A DNA stretch of 48,628 nucleotides from DAOTVY01 sp041082245 (GCA_041082245.1 JBDOIE010000019.1:1-48628), one strand, 5' to 3'. Counted from the first letter of the stretch, positions 24,164 to 32,800 are shown. The notes: generated from the letters alone by a model not told the origin. Numbers and translations: made by a program.

Positions 24164-25093
24164 TTACAGCCCCAGCAGTTCCACCATCAGCGCCTTCTGG
24201 GCGTGGAGGCGGTTTTCTGCCTGGTCCAGGACGACCGAATGCGGTCCATCGATCACCTCATCGGTGATCTCCTCGCCCCGGTGCGCAGGGAGGCAATGCT
24301 CGACGATCACATCCGGCCGCGCGAAAGCCAACAACTGCGCGTTTACCTGGTAAGGGGCAAAGACCTGTCTGCGCGCCTCGGCCTCTGCTTCCTGGCCCAT
24401 GCTGGCCCAGACATCCGTGTACAGGACATCGGCTTCCCGCGCGGCCTCGCGGGGATCGTGGACGATCTCGACCGTGCTGCCGCTCCGAGAGGCGAGCTCC
24501 CGCGCCCGCGAGGTGATCTCCGCACGCGGCTCGTACCCCGGCGGACAGCCCACCCAGATATCCACGCCCAGCGTCGCGCAGATCAACATCAGGCTGTGGC
24601 AGACGTTGTTCCCGTCCCCGATGAAGGCGAGCTTCAGCCCCTCGAAGCGCCCCTTATGCTCCCACACCGTCAGGAGGTCGGCCAGGGCCTGGCACGGATG
24701 CTCCAGGTCGGAAAGGCCGTTGATCACCGGCACCGAGGCGTACTCGGCGAGTTCCACGACCGTCTGATGGGCGAAGGTGCGTGCCATGATGAGCTCCGCC
24801 CAGCGGGAAAGGTTGCGCGCCACATCGGGCACCGATTCCCGCACCCCCAGGCGGATGTCGTTGGGCCCCAGGTAGATCGCGTGGCCGCCCAGGTGGGTCA
24901 TGCCGGCCTCGAAAGTGTAACGGGTGCGCAACGAGGGTTTTTCGAAGATCATCGCCAGCGTCTTGCCCGCCAGGAGGGGCCGGTTGCCCCCTTCCTTCCA
25001 CTCGCGTTTCAGGTCGCGGGCGCGCTCGAGAAGCGCAAGGATTTCTTCTCGGTTGAGGTCCGCGATGCTCACGAGGTCGCGTCCTTTGAGCAT
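24164..25093 (-). CDS. argF: Ornithine carbamoyltransferase (anabolic type)
   Basis: 309 residues from the ATG at 25093 (AAGGAG 8 nt upstream; a frame open from 25132 adds 13 unlikely residues). Carbamoyl-phosphate motif EKPSLRTR (S54 to R58; the S-L-R-T-R variant is common), HPCQ, ornithine-binding GDGNNVCHS, DVWASMG (Asp227, SMG loop) and EHCLPAHRGEEITDEVI. All substrate-contacting residues are canonical. It makes citrulline from ornithine and carbamoyl phosphate in arginine synthesis. The adjacent gene upstream is glutamate dehydrogenase, with its own terminator between. This is the reference against which the variant at 13216 stands out. Confidence 0.95.
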   Translation of the reverse strand: MLKGRDLVSIADLNREEILALLERARDLKREWKEGGNRPLLAGKTLAMIFEKPSLRTRYTFEAGMTHLGGHAIYLGPNDIRLGVRESVPDVARNLSRWAELIMARTFAHQTVVELAEYASVPVINGLSDLEHPCQALADLLTVWEHKGRFEGLKLAFIGDGNNVCHSLMLICATLGVDIWVGCPPGYEPRAEITSRARELASRSGSTVEIVHDPREAAREADVLYTDVWASMGQEAEAEARRQVFAPYQVNAQLLAFARPDVIVEHCLPAHRGEEITDEVIDGPHSVVLDQAENRLHAQKALMVELLGL

Positions 25094-25139
25094 AGGATTC
25101 TTCTCCTTATTGGCCCTGCGCGCAGCAAGCAACGACGCG

Positions 25140-25155
25140 CTCCCTTACGGGAGCG
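25140..25155 (-). promoter_or_regulatory. 5'-end hairpin of the argF leader
   Basis: A short inverted repeat GCTCCC-TTAC-GGGAGC lies immediately at the predicted argF start site. It may stabilise the mRNA or be an operator half. Function not established. Confidence 0.35.
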
Positions 25156-25160
25156 GCTCC

Positions 25161-25189
25161 AGTATACTACACAAGGGAGTTTCCCGCAA
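25161..25189 (-). promoter_or_regulatory. argF promoter
   Basis: Minus strand: TTGCGG (25184-25189), 17 bp, TATACT (25161-25166). Predicted start near 25154. Confidence 0.65.
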
Positions 25190-25198
25190 ACCCCGCTG

Positions 25199-25236
25199 CA
25201 AAAAATACGCTCCGGGAGCCGAACGCTCCCGGAGCG
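25199..25236 (-). terminator. Terminator of glutamate dehydrogenase
   Basis: Minus strand: GCTCCGGGAG and CTCCCGGAGC around a CGTTCGG loop, then GTATTTTTT. A strong intrinsic terminator separating gdh from argF. Confidence 0.92.
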
Positions 25237-25250
25237 AAGGACCGCGGAAC

Positions 25251-26501
25251 CTAGACCCAGCCACGCAGTTTGCAGGCCTCGGCAACGCGCTTGATCGCGA
25301 CCATATAGGCGGCCAGCCGGTTGTGCACCTTGTACTGCTGGGCCGTTCGGTGCACGGCATGGAAGGCTGCGGTCATCTTGGCATCGAGTTTCGCGTGCAC
25401 CTCTTCCTCGGTCCAGTAGTAGTCGTAGGCGTTCTGGACCTGCTCGAAGTAGGAGACGGTCACGCCGCCGGCGTTGCAGAGAAAGTCGGGGATCACATAG
25501 ACGCCGTTGCGGTACAGGATCTTGTCAGCTTCCGGGGTCGTGGGGCCGTTGGCAAGTTCGGCGACGATGCGCGCCTGGATGCGGGGGGCGTTCTCGGCAG
25601 TGATCACGTTCTCCATCGCGGCGGGGAAGAGGACGACTACCGGGAGCTCCAGCAGCTCTTCGTTGCTGATCGGCTGGGCGCCCGAGAAGCCCACCACGGA
25701 CCCGGTCGCCTCCTTATGGGCGACGCAGGCGGCGTAGTCGAGGCCCTCCGGGTTGTAGATGCCGCCCTTCGAGTCGCTCACCGCGACGACCTTCAGCCCC
25801 AGGATTTCCACACCCAGTTTGTGGGCGAACTGGCCGGCGTTGCCGTAGCCCTGGATCGCGGCGGTGGCGCCACGGAGGTCGATCCCCAGTACCTTGGCCG
25901 CCTCGCGGACGCAGTAGACGCCGCCCCGGGCCGTGGCGTCCCCCCGGCCGGCCGAGCCGCCGAGCGCCAGCGGCTTGCCTGTAATGACGCCCGGTGCGTT
26001 ATATCCCTTGATGATGCTGTACTCGTCCATCATCCAGGCCATGACCTGGGGGGTCGTATAAACGTCGGGGGCCGGCACATCGATCTCAGGGCCGATGTAG
26101 TGGGCGATGGCACGGATGTATGCGCGGCTGACGCGCTCCAGCTCGGCCTGGGAGAGTTCTTTCGGGTTGCACACCACCCCTCCCTTGCCGCCGCCCAGCG
26201 GGATGTCCACCACCGCCGTCTTCCAGGTCATCCAAGCGGCCAGCGCGCGCACAGTGTCGATCGTCTCTGCAGGGTGGAAGCGCAGGCCGCCCTTGGTGGG
26301 ACCACGGGCATCGTTGTACTGCACCCGGAAACCCTTGAACACCCGCACGCTTCCGTCGTCCATGCGCACGGGGAAAGACACGTGGAATTCGCGCATGGGT
26401 TCGCGCAGAAGGGCCCGCGTGGCCGCATCGAGCCCGAGCAGTTCCGCCGCCTCGTCGAACTGCCGCTGCGCGATCTTGAAGGGATTCAGCTCCTGCTCCA
26501 T
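25251..26501 (-). CDS. gdhA: Glutamate dehydrogenase (Glu/Leu/Phe/Val dehydrogenase family)
   Basis: 416 residues from the ATG at 26501 with GAGGAGG 7 nt upstream. Characteristic blocks: KGGLRFHP, PLGGGKGGVVCNPKELSQ (catalytic Lys and substrate loop), ARAY-type helix SRAYIRAIAHYIGPEIDVPA, then the Rossmann domain with AAIQGYGNAGQFAH (G-x-G-x-x-G) and VVALFPAAMENVIT-like segment. It interconverts glutamate with 2-oxoglutarate and ammonia using NAD(P). The coenzyme preference cannot be told reliably. It has its own promoter and terminator, between secF and argF, and links ammonia to the arginine and amino-acid uptake genes nearby. Confidence 0.94.
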   Translation of the reverse strand: MEQELNPFKIAQRQFDEAAELLGLDAATRALLREPMREFHVSFPVRMDDGSVRVFKGFRVQYNDARGPTKGGLRFHPAETIDTVRALAAWMTWKTAVVDIPLGGGKGGVVCNPKELSQAELERVSRAYIRAIAHYIGPEIDVPAPDVYTTPQVMAWMMDEYSIIKGYNAPGVITGKPLALGGSAGRGDATARGGVYCVREAAKVLGIDLRGATAAIQGYGNAGQFAHKLGVEILGLKVVAVSDSKGGIYNPEGLDYAACVAHKEATGSVVGFSGAQPISNEELLELPVVVLFPAAMENVITAENAPRIQARIVAELANGPTTPEADKILYRNGVYVIPDFLCNAGGVTVSYFEQVQNAYDYYWTEEEVHAKLDAKMTAAFHAVHRTAQQYKVHNRLAAYMVAIKRVAEACKLRGWV

Positions 26502-26545
26502 CGGATTCCTCCTCTTTAAGGTCTTCCGCCCTCGTTGGCGCGTGC

Positions 26546-26574
26546 ATTCTACCATGTGGACATATGACTGTCAA
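26546..26574 (-). promoter_or_regulatory. gdhA promoter
   Basis: Minus strand: TTGACA (26569-26574), 17 bp ending in TGG, TAGAAT (26546-26551). Confidence 0.75.
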
Positions 26575-26605
26575 ATTGCGAAACCGAACACAAATACCCT
26601 GCGGC

Positions 26606-27538
26606 CTATGCCGGCCGCCCTCGGAGGCGAGCAAAGAAGCGCGGGATATCGCGGTTTTCCCACACCACGAGCAAGGGCACCGCGTTAAAGAGGGAGGAAT
26701 AGGTGCCGCTCGCCAGCCCCACGAACATCACCAGGATGAACTGCTTGATGGTGGCCCCTCCGAAGAGGAGGAGCGCAACCATAATGAACATCGCATTTAA
26801 CTGCGTGGCCAGCGATCGGTGTAGCGTCTGCGTCAGGCTGTGGTCGACGATCTCCTCGAAAGGCACCCCCCGCATCCGGGGCGTATTCTCCCGGATGCGG
26901 TCGTACACCACGATCGTGTCCTGCACGGAGAAGCCGATCACCGTGAGCAGCGCGGAAAGGAACAGGGTGTCTGCTTCCCATCCCAGCAGCAGGCCGGCCA
27001 GCGAAAAGAGCCCCACCGTCACCAGGATATCGTGCACCATCGCGATGATCGCGCACAGGCCGTAGCGGAAGGGATGCGGCACTTTCCGGAAGGCGAAGGT
27101 GATGAACCCCAGGATGACGAGCGCGGCCGCGAGCACCGCATAGAAGGCGTTGCGCGTGACCACCCGGCTGATCGAAGGGCCTACGGAATCGAAGCGCCGT
27201 TCGGTCACCGGCCCCAATTGCTCCGCCAGCGCCGCGACCACCCGATCCTTCGTCGCCGCATCCATCACCTGGGAACGGACAATCGCGACCTGGTCGCCGG
27301 CGGAAAGCTGCACCGAGGCGACTTCCAGCCCCTGCTCGAGAAAGACCTCGCGTACTTCCCCCGCCTGTACGGGCCGGGAAAACTCCACCTCGATGTAGGA
27401 GCCGCTGGTAAAGTCGATGCTCAGGCGCACCGGGGTGCCGTAGTGCACGGTGGAAATCACCATGGCGACGATACCCGGGACGATGATCAGCGCCGAGAGG
27501 GCGAAGTAGAGGTAGCGTCGTCGGATCAATCGCAGCAT
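26606..27538 (-). CDS. secF: Protein translocase subunit SecF
   Basis: 310 residues, normal length. Six membrane helices with a periplasmic domain between TM1 and TM2. TM1 is followed by RLSIDFTSGSYIEVEFSRP, the SecF variant of the SecD/F signature. VIGFSVQDTIVVYDRIREN and the SLATQLNAMFIMVALLLFGG helix (the D-x-x-V-V-x-D-R-I-R-E motif) are diagnostic. With SecD it uses the proton-motive force to pull exported proteins out of SecYEG. Directly downstream of secD (18 nt gap). Confidence 0.97.
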   Translation of the reverse strand: MLRLIRRRYLYFALSALIIVPGIVAMVISTVHYGTPVRLSIDFTSGSYIEVEFSRPVQAGEVREVFLEQGLEVASVQLSAGDQVAIVRSQVMDAATKDRVVAALAEQLGPVTERRFDSVGPSISRVVTRNAFYAVLAAALVILGFITFAFRKVPHPFRYGLCAIIAMVHDILVTVGLFSLAGLLLGWEADTLFLSALLTVIGFSVQDTIVVYDRIRENTPRMRGVPFEEIVDHSLTQTLHRSLATQLNAMFIMVALLLFGGATIKQFILVMFVGLASGTYSSLFNAVPLLVVWENRDIPRFFARLRGRPA

Positions 27539-27556
27539 CGGTTCCCTCCTCCGCCC

Positions 27557-28981
27557 TCAGACCGCAAATCCCAGGAGCAGGCGACTGCGCCGCTCCAGCC
27601 AGGGGCCGGCTACATGGTACAGCAAGCGCAGGAAAGTGCGCGTCACGGTGATCGCGCTGAACATGCTCACGATCACACCGAAAAAGAGCGTGATCGCGAA
27701 CCCCTTGACGACGCTGGCCCCCAAGGAAGATCCGAAGGCGTACAGGATGGCACAAGTTAGAAGGGTGGAAAGGTTCGAGTCCCAGATCGAGGTCCAGGCC
27801 CGGTCAAAGCCGGCCTCGATCGCGGTGCGGAGCGATTTGCCGGCCCGCAGCTCTTCTTTCATCCGCTCGAAGATCAGGATGTTCGCATCCACCGCCATCC
27901 CGATGGAAAGGAGCAGGCCGGCAATGCCCGGCAGCGTCAGCGTCACCGGGATCAGCCGGTAGAGGGCAAAGATGAGCAGCGTGTAGATGCACAGCGCCAG
28001 GCTGGCGACTACGCCGGGCAACCGGTAGTAGAGCGTCATGAACAGGAGTACCGTGCACAATCCGATGATCCCTGCGATGATGCTGCGGTTCACCGAGTCC
28101 TGCCCCAGGGTTGGACCCACACTGCGGTTTTCCACCACGGACAACTCGACCGGAAGCGCTCCGTACCGCAGCAAGGTGGCGATGCGCTGCGCCTCGCGGC
28201 GGTCGATTCCCTGCCCCCGGATGGAGGCCCGGCCGTTGTCGATCGGCTCCTGCACGATGGGGCAGGAGATGACCTTCTTATCCAGGACAATGGCCAGGGG
28301 TTCGTGCACGTGGGCTCTGGTCCACTCGGCGAAAATGCGCGTCCCCTCTTCGTTAAAACCCAGCGCGACGATCGGTTCCTGCGTCGTGGGGTCCGTATCA
28401 GCGCGGATCTCACGCGAGTCCAGGTCGGCCCCGGTGACGACGGTGCGGTAGACGCGCGTGCGGGTGATCGCGGCGATCTGCTCCGGGCTCAATCCGTAGG
28501 TCGTCGTGATCCGCATCCCTTCGGGCAGGATCTCGCCGTTCGTGTCGACGAACTCGAGGAACCCGGTACGCTGCATCGCCGCCAGCGCCTCCTGGGGATC
28601 GAACACTCCTGGCAGCTCGACCACGAGCCGTCGTTCTCCCTGGCGTTGAACGACCGCCTCGTAACCGACCATCGGGTTCACACGGTCGCTGATGATGTTC
28701 CGCGCCGTTTCCATCTTGTCGGGGGTGATCACCGAGGGGTCGCCTTTGGCCTCGAGGATCACCTGCATCCCGCCCTGCAGGTCCAGGCCCAGGCGGAGCG
28801 AAGTGGAACGGATGGCCCGGGCACGTTCCTGCGCTTCAGCGATCTCTTCCAGCGTAGCGTTCTCAGGGGGTGCCGGTACCGGGCGCCAGAAGGCAATCGC
28901 CGGCTGGGCCAGGTTCAACCACAGCGCGACTCCCACCAGGAGCAAAATCAGCCACAGGTAGATCCAATCTCGTCGTTGCAC
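27557..28981 (-). CDS. secD: Protein translocase subunit SecD
   Basis: 474 residues from a GTG start with GCGGAGG 6 nt upstream. The signature LGLDLQGGMQVILEAKG lies after the first helix, then the P1 head domain, then five membrane helices with TLPGIAGLLLSIGMAVDANI and ILIFERMKEELRAG, the transmembrane motif holding the proton-path Asp. Operon with secF. Its promoter shares the -35 box with the divergent SRP RNA promoter, so both arms of the secretion machinery start from the same 60 bp. Confidence 0.97.
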   Translation of the reverse strand: MQRRDWIYLWLILLLVGVALWLNLAQPAIAFWRPVPAPPENATLEEIAEAQERARAIRSTSLRLGLDLQGGMQVILEAKGDPSVITPDKMETARNIISDRVNPMVGYEAVVQRQGERRLVVELPGVFDPQEALAAMQRTGFLEFVDTNGEILPEGMRITTTYGLSPEQIAAITRTRVYRTVVTGADLDSREIRADTDPTTQEPIVALGFNEEGTRIFAEWTRAHVHEPLAIVLDKKVISCPIVQEPIDNGRASIRGQGIDRREAQRIATLLRYGALPVELSVVENRSVGPTLGQDSVNRSIIAGIIGLCTVLLFMTLYYRLPGVVASLALCIYTLLIFALYRLIPVTLTLPGIAGLLLSIGMAVDANILIFERMKEELRAGKSLRTAIEAGFDRAWTSIWDSNLSTLLTCAILYAFGSSLGASVVKGFAITLFFGVIVSMFSAITVTRTFLRLLYHVAGPWLERRSRLLLGFAV

Positions 28982-29028
28982 CGTTTCCTCCGCAATCGCA
29001 CCATCGCCCAGGCCAGCCGGGCGGCCGC

Positions 29029-29057
29029 ATTATACTACGCGCAACCGCGCTTGACAA
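29029..29057 (-). promoter_or_regulatory. secDF promoter
   Basis: Minus strand: TTGTCA (29052-29057), 17 bp, TATAAT (29029-29034). The -35 overlaps the plus-strand -35 of the SRP RNA (29051-29056) almost completely. Confidence 0.7.
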
Positions 29058-29079
29058 ACGAATAGCTCTGGCATAAGAT
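29051..29079 (+). promoter_or_regulatory. SRP RNA promoter
   Basis: TTGACA (29051-29056), 17 bp, TAAGAT (29074-29079). The start 7 nt later (29086) coincides with the first paired base of the SRP RNA. Confidence 0.85.
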
Positions 29080-29085
29080 GCTTTC

Positions 29086-29358
29086 GGGGTCGTGCTAGAC
29101 GGGGAGCTAGCGGTGCCCTGTAACCCGCAATCCGCTATAGCGGGGTTGAATTCCCAACCGAGGCCGGGCCTTGTGGGACTGTCCGGGCTATGTGGCGTTG
29201 AAGGCTGGGTCCTGTGCGGCAGAGCGCTGCGAACCCCGCCAGGTCCGGAAGGAAGCAACGGTAAGCAGCCCCCTCTGGGTGCCACAGGGAAACCTGGCCG
29301 GAGCTGGCAGGCTCGGGCAAGCCGGAAGGTACCGGTCGGAGGAGGGTGCACGACCCCC
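29086..29358 (+). ncRNA. ffs: Signal recognition particle RNA, large (Alu-containing) type
   Basis: The 5' end GGGGTCGTGC (29086-29095) pairs with the 3' end GCACGACCCC (29348-29357), closing a molecule of about 273 nt. The Ffh-binding helix 8 is unmistakable: CCAGGTCCGGAAGGAAGC with the GGAA tetraloop and the asymmetric loop AGCA. The 5' region contains the GTGCTAGACGGGGAGCTAGC block and the CCGCTATAGCGG hairpin, the Alu-like domain found in the long bacterial form, not the 4.5S form. It ends at CCCCTCTTATTT. The RNA guides membrane-protein synthesis to SecYEG with Ffh and FtsY. Confidence 0.96.
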
Positions 29359-29360
29359 TC

Positions 29361-30158
29361 TTATTTCCACCGTGTGAGGATGGTCTCCCGCTGAAAGAGG
29401 GCCACGGCAAAGATCCACACCACCGCATCCACCAGGGCAAAAAGGAAGGCCCCCACGAGAAACACCGTCGCCGTGAGCGCGAGCCTCCCCAGGAACATCG
29501 GGATGAAGATGAGCATCAGTGGCAGCACCACAAAGCCGCCGATCTGCTGCGCGGTGCGCGTGTCGTTCACCCGCGAAGAGATCAGGATCCCGATCCCTAC
29601 CGCCAGCATCGCCATCAAGGGGGAAAGGAGGCCGATCCCCAGCAGCCAGTCCACGCTCCAGAGCACGCGCACCACCGCAGGCGTCGTGACCAGACTGGCC
29701 AGCCCGGCGTAGAGCGCATAACATAGCCAGGTGATCCCCACCGCCGGCCCGGCGGCCGCCAGCCCCTTCCCTATCAGCAGTTCCGTCACCCGGATCGGCG
29801 TCGCCAGGAGCGGCTCCAGGCTCTTGCTGACCTTCTCGCTCACGATGCTGTCGGTAGCCATCACCATGGGCAGCATGAGTGGAAGGATGAGGAAGATGAT
29901 CAGGTAGATGCTCGCCATCCCCACCAGGATCACGTCGTGGGGATCGCTCAGGTGAAAGCGCGCCTGGTAGGGCAGGAAGGGGCCGAGGTCGTTTGCATCC
30001 ACCTCTTCGCCCGGCAGCCGCCCCATGAAGTACAGGTTCACCAGAGGGAGGACGGTAAACAGGAGCGGCATAAAGACCATCGTCAGGAACACCAGCCGGT
30101 TGCGGAAGGCGTCGGCCCACTCTTTCCACACGATCGCGCGCACGCGGTTCCAGTTCAT
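29361..30158 (-). CDS. ABC-2 type transporter permease
   Basis: 265 residues with six hydrophobic segments. The N-terminus AIVWKEWADAFRNRLVFLTM is the usual ABC-2 start (cytoplasmic amphipathic helix then TM1). SIVSEKVSKSLEPLLATPI matches the family E-K-x-x-x-T-L-E-x-L-L-x-T-P box. Its ATG overlaps the stop of the ATPase (ATGA at 30155-30158). The stop lies 3 nt from the SRP RNA 3' end, converging with it. Together with the ATPase it probably exports a lipid, peptide or drug. Substrate unknown. Confidence 0.9.
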   Translation of the reverse strand: MNWNRVRAIVWKEWADAFRNRLVFLTMVFMPLLFTVLPLVNLYFMGRLPGEEVDANDLGPFLPYQARFHLSDPHDVILVGMASIYLIIFLILPLMLPMVMATDSIVSEKVSKSLEPLLATPIRVTELLIGKGLAAAGPAVGITWLCYALYAGLASLVTTPAVVRVLWSVDWLLGIGLLSPLMAMLAVGIGILISSRVNDTRTAQQIGGFVVLPLMLIFIPMFLGRLALTATVFLVGAFLFALVDAVVWIFAVALFQRETILTRWK

Positions 30159-31096
30159 CGCTCCGCCTCCTCCTGGCGCACGAGGTCCAGGTACACCTCT
30201 TCCAGAGAGTGCTCCTCCTCCCGCAGGAACTGGATTTCCGCGCCCGCTTCCACCAGGCGGCGCACGAGAATGGGGTTCATCCCTTCGGGGTCATCCAAGT
30301 GTACCTGGATTTCCTGCCCCTGAGGCTGGGCATCGCGCACGAACGGCAGGGCGCGCACGGCCTCCAGGTACTCGGGCCGGACCTCGCGCAACTGGACACG
30401 GACGGCACGGCCGTAGAGCGCGCGCCGCAGCCGCTCGGGCGCGTCCACGCGGATGAGGCGCTGCTTCAGCACCGCGATCCGGTCGCACAGGCGGTCCGCT
30501 TCCGCCAGGTTGTGCGTACACAGCACGATCGTCCGCCCTTCACGGCGCAGCCCTTCGATGAAAGCGTGCACGAGCTGCGCGCCTTCGGGGTCCAGGGAGG
30601 CGGTAGGCTCATCCAGAAAGAGCACCTCCGGCTCGTGCAGCATGGCGCGCGCGATCGCCAGCTTTTGCTTCATCCCTTTGGAAAGCATCCCGGCCGGGTC
30701 GCGCCGGCGGTCCCACAGGTCGAGCAGGCGCAGGTAATGCTCCACCCGCGTCCCTACCTCGCGCTCCGGCACGCCGTAGAGCCGGGCGTAGAGCTCCAGG
30801 TTGAACTGCACAGGCAGCCGCTCGTAGAGGCCGGGTGCTTCCGTCAGGATGCCCACGCGCCGGCGGATCTCGTCGTCCGCCTCCCCCAGGCGAAAGCCGC
30901 ACACGGTCGCGCTTCCGGAGGTAGGGGCGATGAGGGCGGTCAGCATGCGCACCGTCGTGGTCTTGCCCGCTCCGTTCGGCCCGAGGAGCCCGAGCACCTC
31001 CCCGGCCCGCACCTCCAGGTCCAGCGCCTCTACCGCTGGCCGGCCGTCGAAGCGCCGTGTGAGCTTCTCGGTCGCGATCACCACATTATGTGCCAT
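30155..31096 (-). CDS. ABC transporter ATPase (ABC-2 partner)
   Basis: 313 residues, the DrrA/CcmA-like length. Walker A GPNGAGKTTTVRM (about 40-52), the signature motif MLSKGMKQKLAIARAM (Ser-Lys-Gly replacing LSGG, accepted in this subfamily) and Walker B EVLFLDEPTASLDPEG. A C-terminal domain of about 90 residues follows, as in antibiotic-type ATPases. Start ATG at 31096 lies within the last codons of the methyltransferase gene, so all three genes are translationally linked. Confidence 0.93.
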   Translation of the reverse strand: MAHNVVIATEKLTRRFDGRPAVEALDLEVRAGEVLGLLGPNGAGKTTTVRMLTALIAPTSGSATVCGFRLGEADDEIRRRVGILTEAPGLYERLPVQFNLELYARLYGVPEREVGTRVEHYLRLLDLWDRRRDPAGMLSKGMKQKLAIARAMLHEPEVLFLDEPTASLDPEGAQLVHAFIEGLRREGRTIVLCTHNLAEADRLCDRIAVLKQRLIRVDAPERLRRALYGRAVRVQLREVRPEYLEAVRALPFVRDAQPQGQEIQVHLDDPEGMNPILVRRLVEAGAEIQFLREEEHSLEEVYLDLVRQEEAER

Positions 31097-31646
31097 CGGT
31101 CACCACCACGCCTACGCTCGCGCGCTCCAACTTCTGCACCCGTACCACCCGTCCCCCGGCCGCCCGGAACAGGCCTTCCATCTCCTCGGCCGGCCGCATT
31201 CGGCTCGTCAACCCGAGCAACCGCTCCCCCACCGCCACCAGCCGCACCACGGGATGCCGGATGTCCGGTTCCACAACCACGACGCGCCCGCCCGGCCGCA
31301 CGACGCGCAGCATCTCGCGCGCCGCCGCTTCCTGCCCCGCGAAATGGTGAAAGGCGTCCACCACCAGGACGCCATCGAACGCGCCCGAAGCGAAAGGAAG
31401 CGCCTCCGCCCTGCCCTGACAGGCAAGCAACCCCTTGTCGCGCGCCCGCCGCGCCATCGGGCCGGAAAGATCGCAGACAGCCACCTGCCTTCCGGTGAGC
31501 ACCTGTCCCACGCGCCCCGTGCCACCGCCCAGGTCGAGGATGCGGCTGCCCGGCGCCGCCGCGAGCATCTCCAGCAACGGAGCGGGGTCCGGAGGACGGG
31601 CTACCCGGTCGTAGAGGTGGGCGACGCGGTCGAAAAAGGAAGGCAT
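31086..31646 (-). CDS. Class I SAM-dependent methyltransferase
   Basis: 186 residues. SAM-binding motif I is ILDLGGGTGRVGQVL (about 36-50), motif II has VAVCDLS, and VVDAFHHFAGQEAAAREML followed by RPGGRVVVVEPDI matches the UbiE/Methyltransf_11 group. It is shorter than UbiE (about 230) and has an N-terminal FFDRVAHLYDRVA that resembles that family. Substrate unknown. It overlaps the ABC ATPase gene by 11 nt and follows pfk by 7 nt. Confidence 0.88.
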   Translation of the reverse strand: MPSFFDRVAHLYDRVARPPDPAPLLEMLAAAPGSRILDLGGGTGRVGQVLTGRQVAVCDLSGPMARRARDKGLLACQGRAEALPFASGAFDGVLVVDAFHHFAGQEAAAREMLRVVRPGGRVVVVEPDIRHPVVRLVAVGERLLGLTSRMRPAEEMEGLFRAAGGRVVRVQKLERASVGVVVTDGT

Positions 31647-31653
31647 GGGAAAC

Positions 31654-32685
31654 CTAGTAAAAGACCTGGGCCAGGCGGATCAGCTCCGGGTCGACCGGCT
31701 TGATGCCGCTTGCGGCCACCTCGAGCGGGACTTCGACGATATGGTTTCCCTGGATGGCAACCATTCGTCCGAAGCGGCCGGCCTGTACCATGTCCGCGGC
31801 GCGCACCCCGAAGCGCGTCGCAAGCACCCGGTCGAAAACGGTCGGAGAACCGCCGCGCTGCAGATGTCCCAGCACCACGTGCCGCGTCTCCATCCCCGTG
31901 CGTTCGCCGATCATCTGGGCGATCGTCTCCGCGACGCACCGGCGGTCCAGCCGCACATGCCCAAAGGCGTCCCGCTCGCAGATCGCCTCCTTGTCGGCCA
32001 GTTCCGGCATGACGACCCCCTCCGCCACCACGATGATGGAAAAGTTCTTCCCGCGCTGCCGCCGCCTCTCGAGGGAAGCGATCACCTCGTCGAGCGTGTG
32101 CGGTTCCTCGGGGATCAGGATAAAGTCGGCGCCGCCGGCCAGCCCACCCATAATGGCCACCCAACCGGTGTCCCGCCCCATCACTTCGACCACGATCACC
32201 CGGTGATGGCTCTCCGCGGTCGTGTGCAACCGGTCCAGCGCCTCGACCACGATGCTGACCGCCGAGTCGAAGCCAATACAGTAGTCTGTCCCCACGACGT
32301 CGTTGTCCATCGTCTTCGGGATCCCCACGACGTGGAACCCCCGCTGGGACAGCCGGTGGGCGACCCCCAGTGTGTCGTCGCCGCCGATCGCGACAAGCGC
32401 TTCGATCCCGTAGCGCTCCAGATTGCGCTGCACCTGGGCCATCATGGCCTCGTCCTTAGCCGGGTTGGTGCGGGAAGTCCCTAGCTTGGTGCCCCCGACG
32501 TGCAGGATCCCCGAAACGAACTGCAGATCGATCGGGACCACGTCGCCGTCGCCCAGCAGGCCGGCCCATCCGTTGCGGACGCCCAGGACCTCGAAGCCGT
32601 GCTGCAATGCCCGGCGCACAACGGCTCGGATCGCCGGGTTCAGCCCCGGGCAGTCCCCTCCGCCGGTCAAGACGCCAATACGCAT
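31654..32685 (-). CDS. pfkA: 6-phosphofructokinase, probably pyrophosphate-dependent
   Basis: 343 residues from ATG 32685 with GGAGG 6 nt upstream (a longer frame from 32724 lacks a site). Typical PFK blocks: GVLTGGGDCPGLN, GIPKTMDNDV, GFDSAVSIVVEALDRL, EVMGRDTGW and GHLQRGGSPT. Two residues decide the phosphoryl donor. The loop is GGDDT (Asp at the position equal to E. coli Gly104) and the PKTMDND motif has Lys (Gly124 in ATP enzymes). In the family both changes mark PPi-dependent enzymes, which run glycolysis reversibly. This is established family knowledge applied to visible residues; kinetics would decide. Confidence 0.92.
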   Translation of the reverse strand: MRIGVLTGGGDCPGLNPAIRAVVRRALQHGFEVLGVRNGWAGLLGDGDVVPIDLQFVSGILHVGGTKLGTSRTNPAKDEAMMAQVQRNLERYGIEALVAIGGDDTLGVAHRLSQRGFHVVGIPKTMDNDVVGTDYCIGFDSAVSIVVEALDRLHTTAESHHRVIVVEVMGRDTGWVAIMGGLAGGADFILIPEEPHTLDEVIASLERRRQRGKNFSIIVVAEGVVMPELADKEAICERDAFGHVRLDRRCVAETIAQMIGERTGMETRHVVLGHLQRGGSPTVFDRVLATRFGVRAADMVQAGRFGRMVAIQGNHIVEVPLEVAASGIKPVDPELIRLAQVFY

Positions 32686-32732
32686 TTCCCACCTCCGCCG
32701 CTTACCGGTGGCTGTACAGACCAATCATTTCG

Positions 32733-32761
32733 ATTATACCCGCGGCCAAGAAGGCTGTCAA
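32733..32761 (-). promoter_or_regulatory. Promoter of the pfk-methyltransferase-ABC operon
   Basis: Minus strand: TTGACA (32756-32761), 17 bp, TATAAT (32733-32738). Divergent from the amino-acid transporter promoter 10 bp away. Confidence 0.8.
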
Positions 32762-32771
32762 AGAGGCTTCC

Positions 32772-32800
32772 TTGACGGGAAAACCTCCGTTCAGTATAAT
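32772..32800 (+). promoter_or_regulatory. Promoter of the amino-acid transporter operon
   Basis: TTGACG (32772-32777), 17 bp, TATAAT (32795-32800). The leader to the ATG at 32940 is about 133 nt and contains a second, apparently unused, AAAGGAGGTG site at 32862-32873. Confidence 0.78.

Noticed and set aside
22541..25294. 917-codon plus-strand open frame opposite the TPR gene and argF
   Set aside because: It is antisense to genes with clear TPR and OTC motifs, contains no recognisable domain, and is explained by high GC with few stops on the opposite strand.
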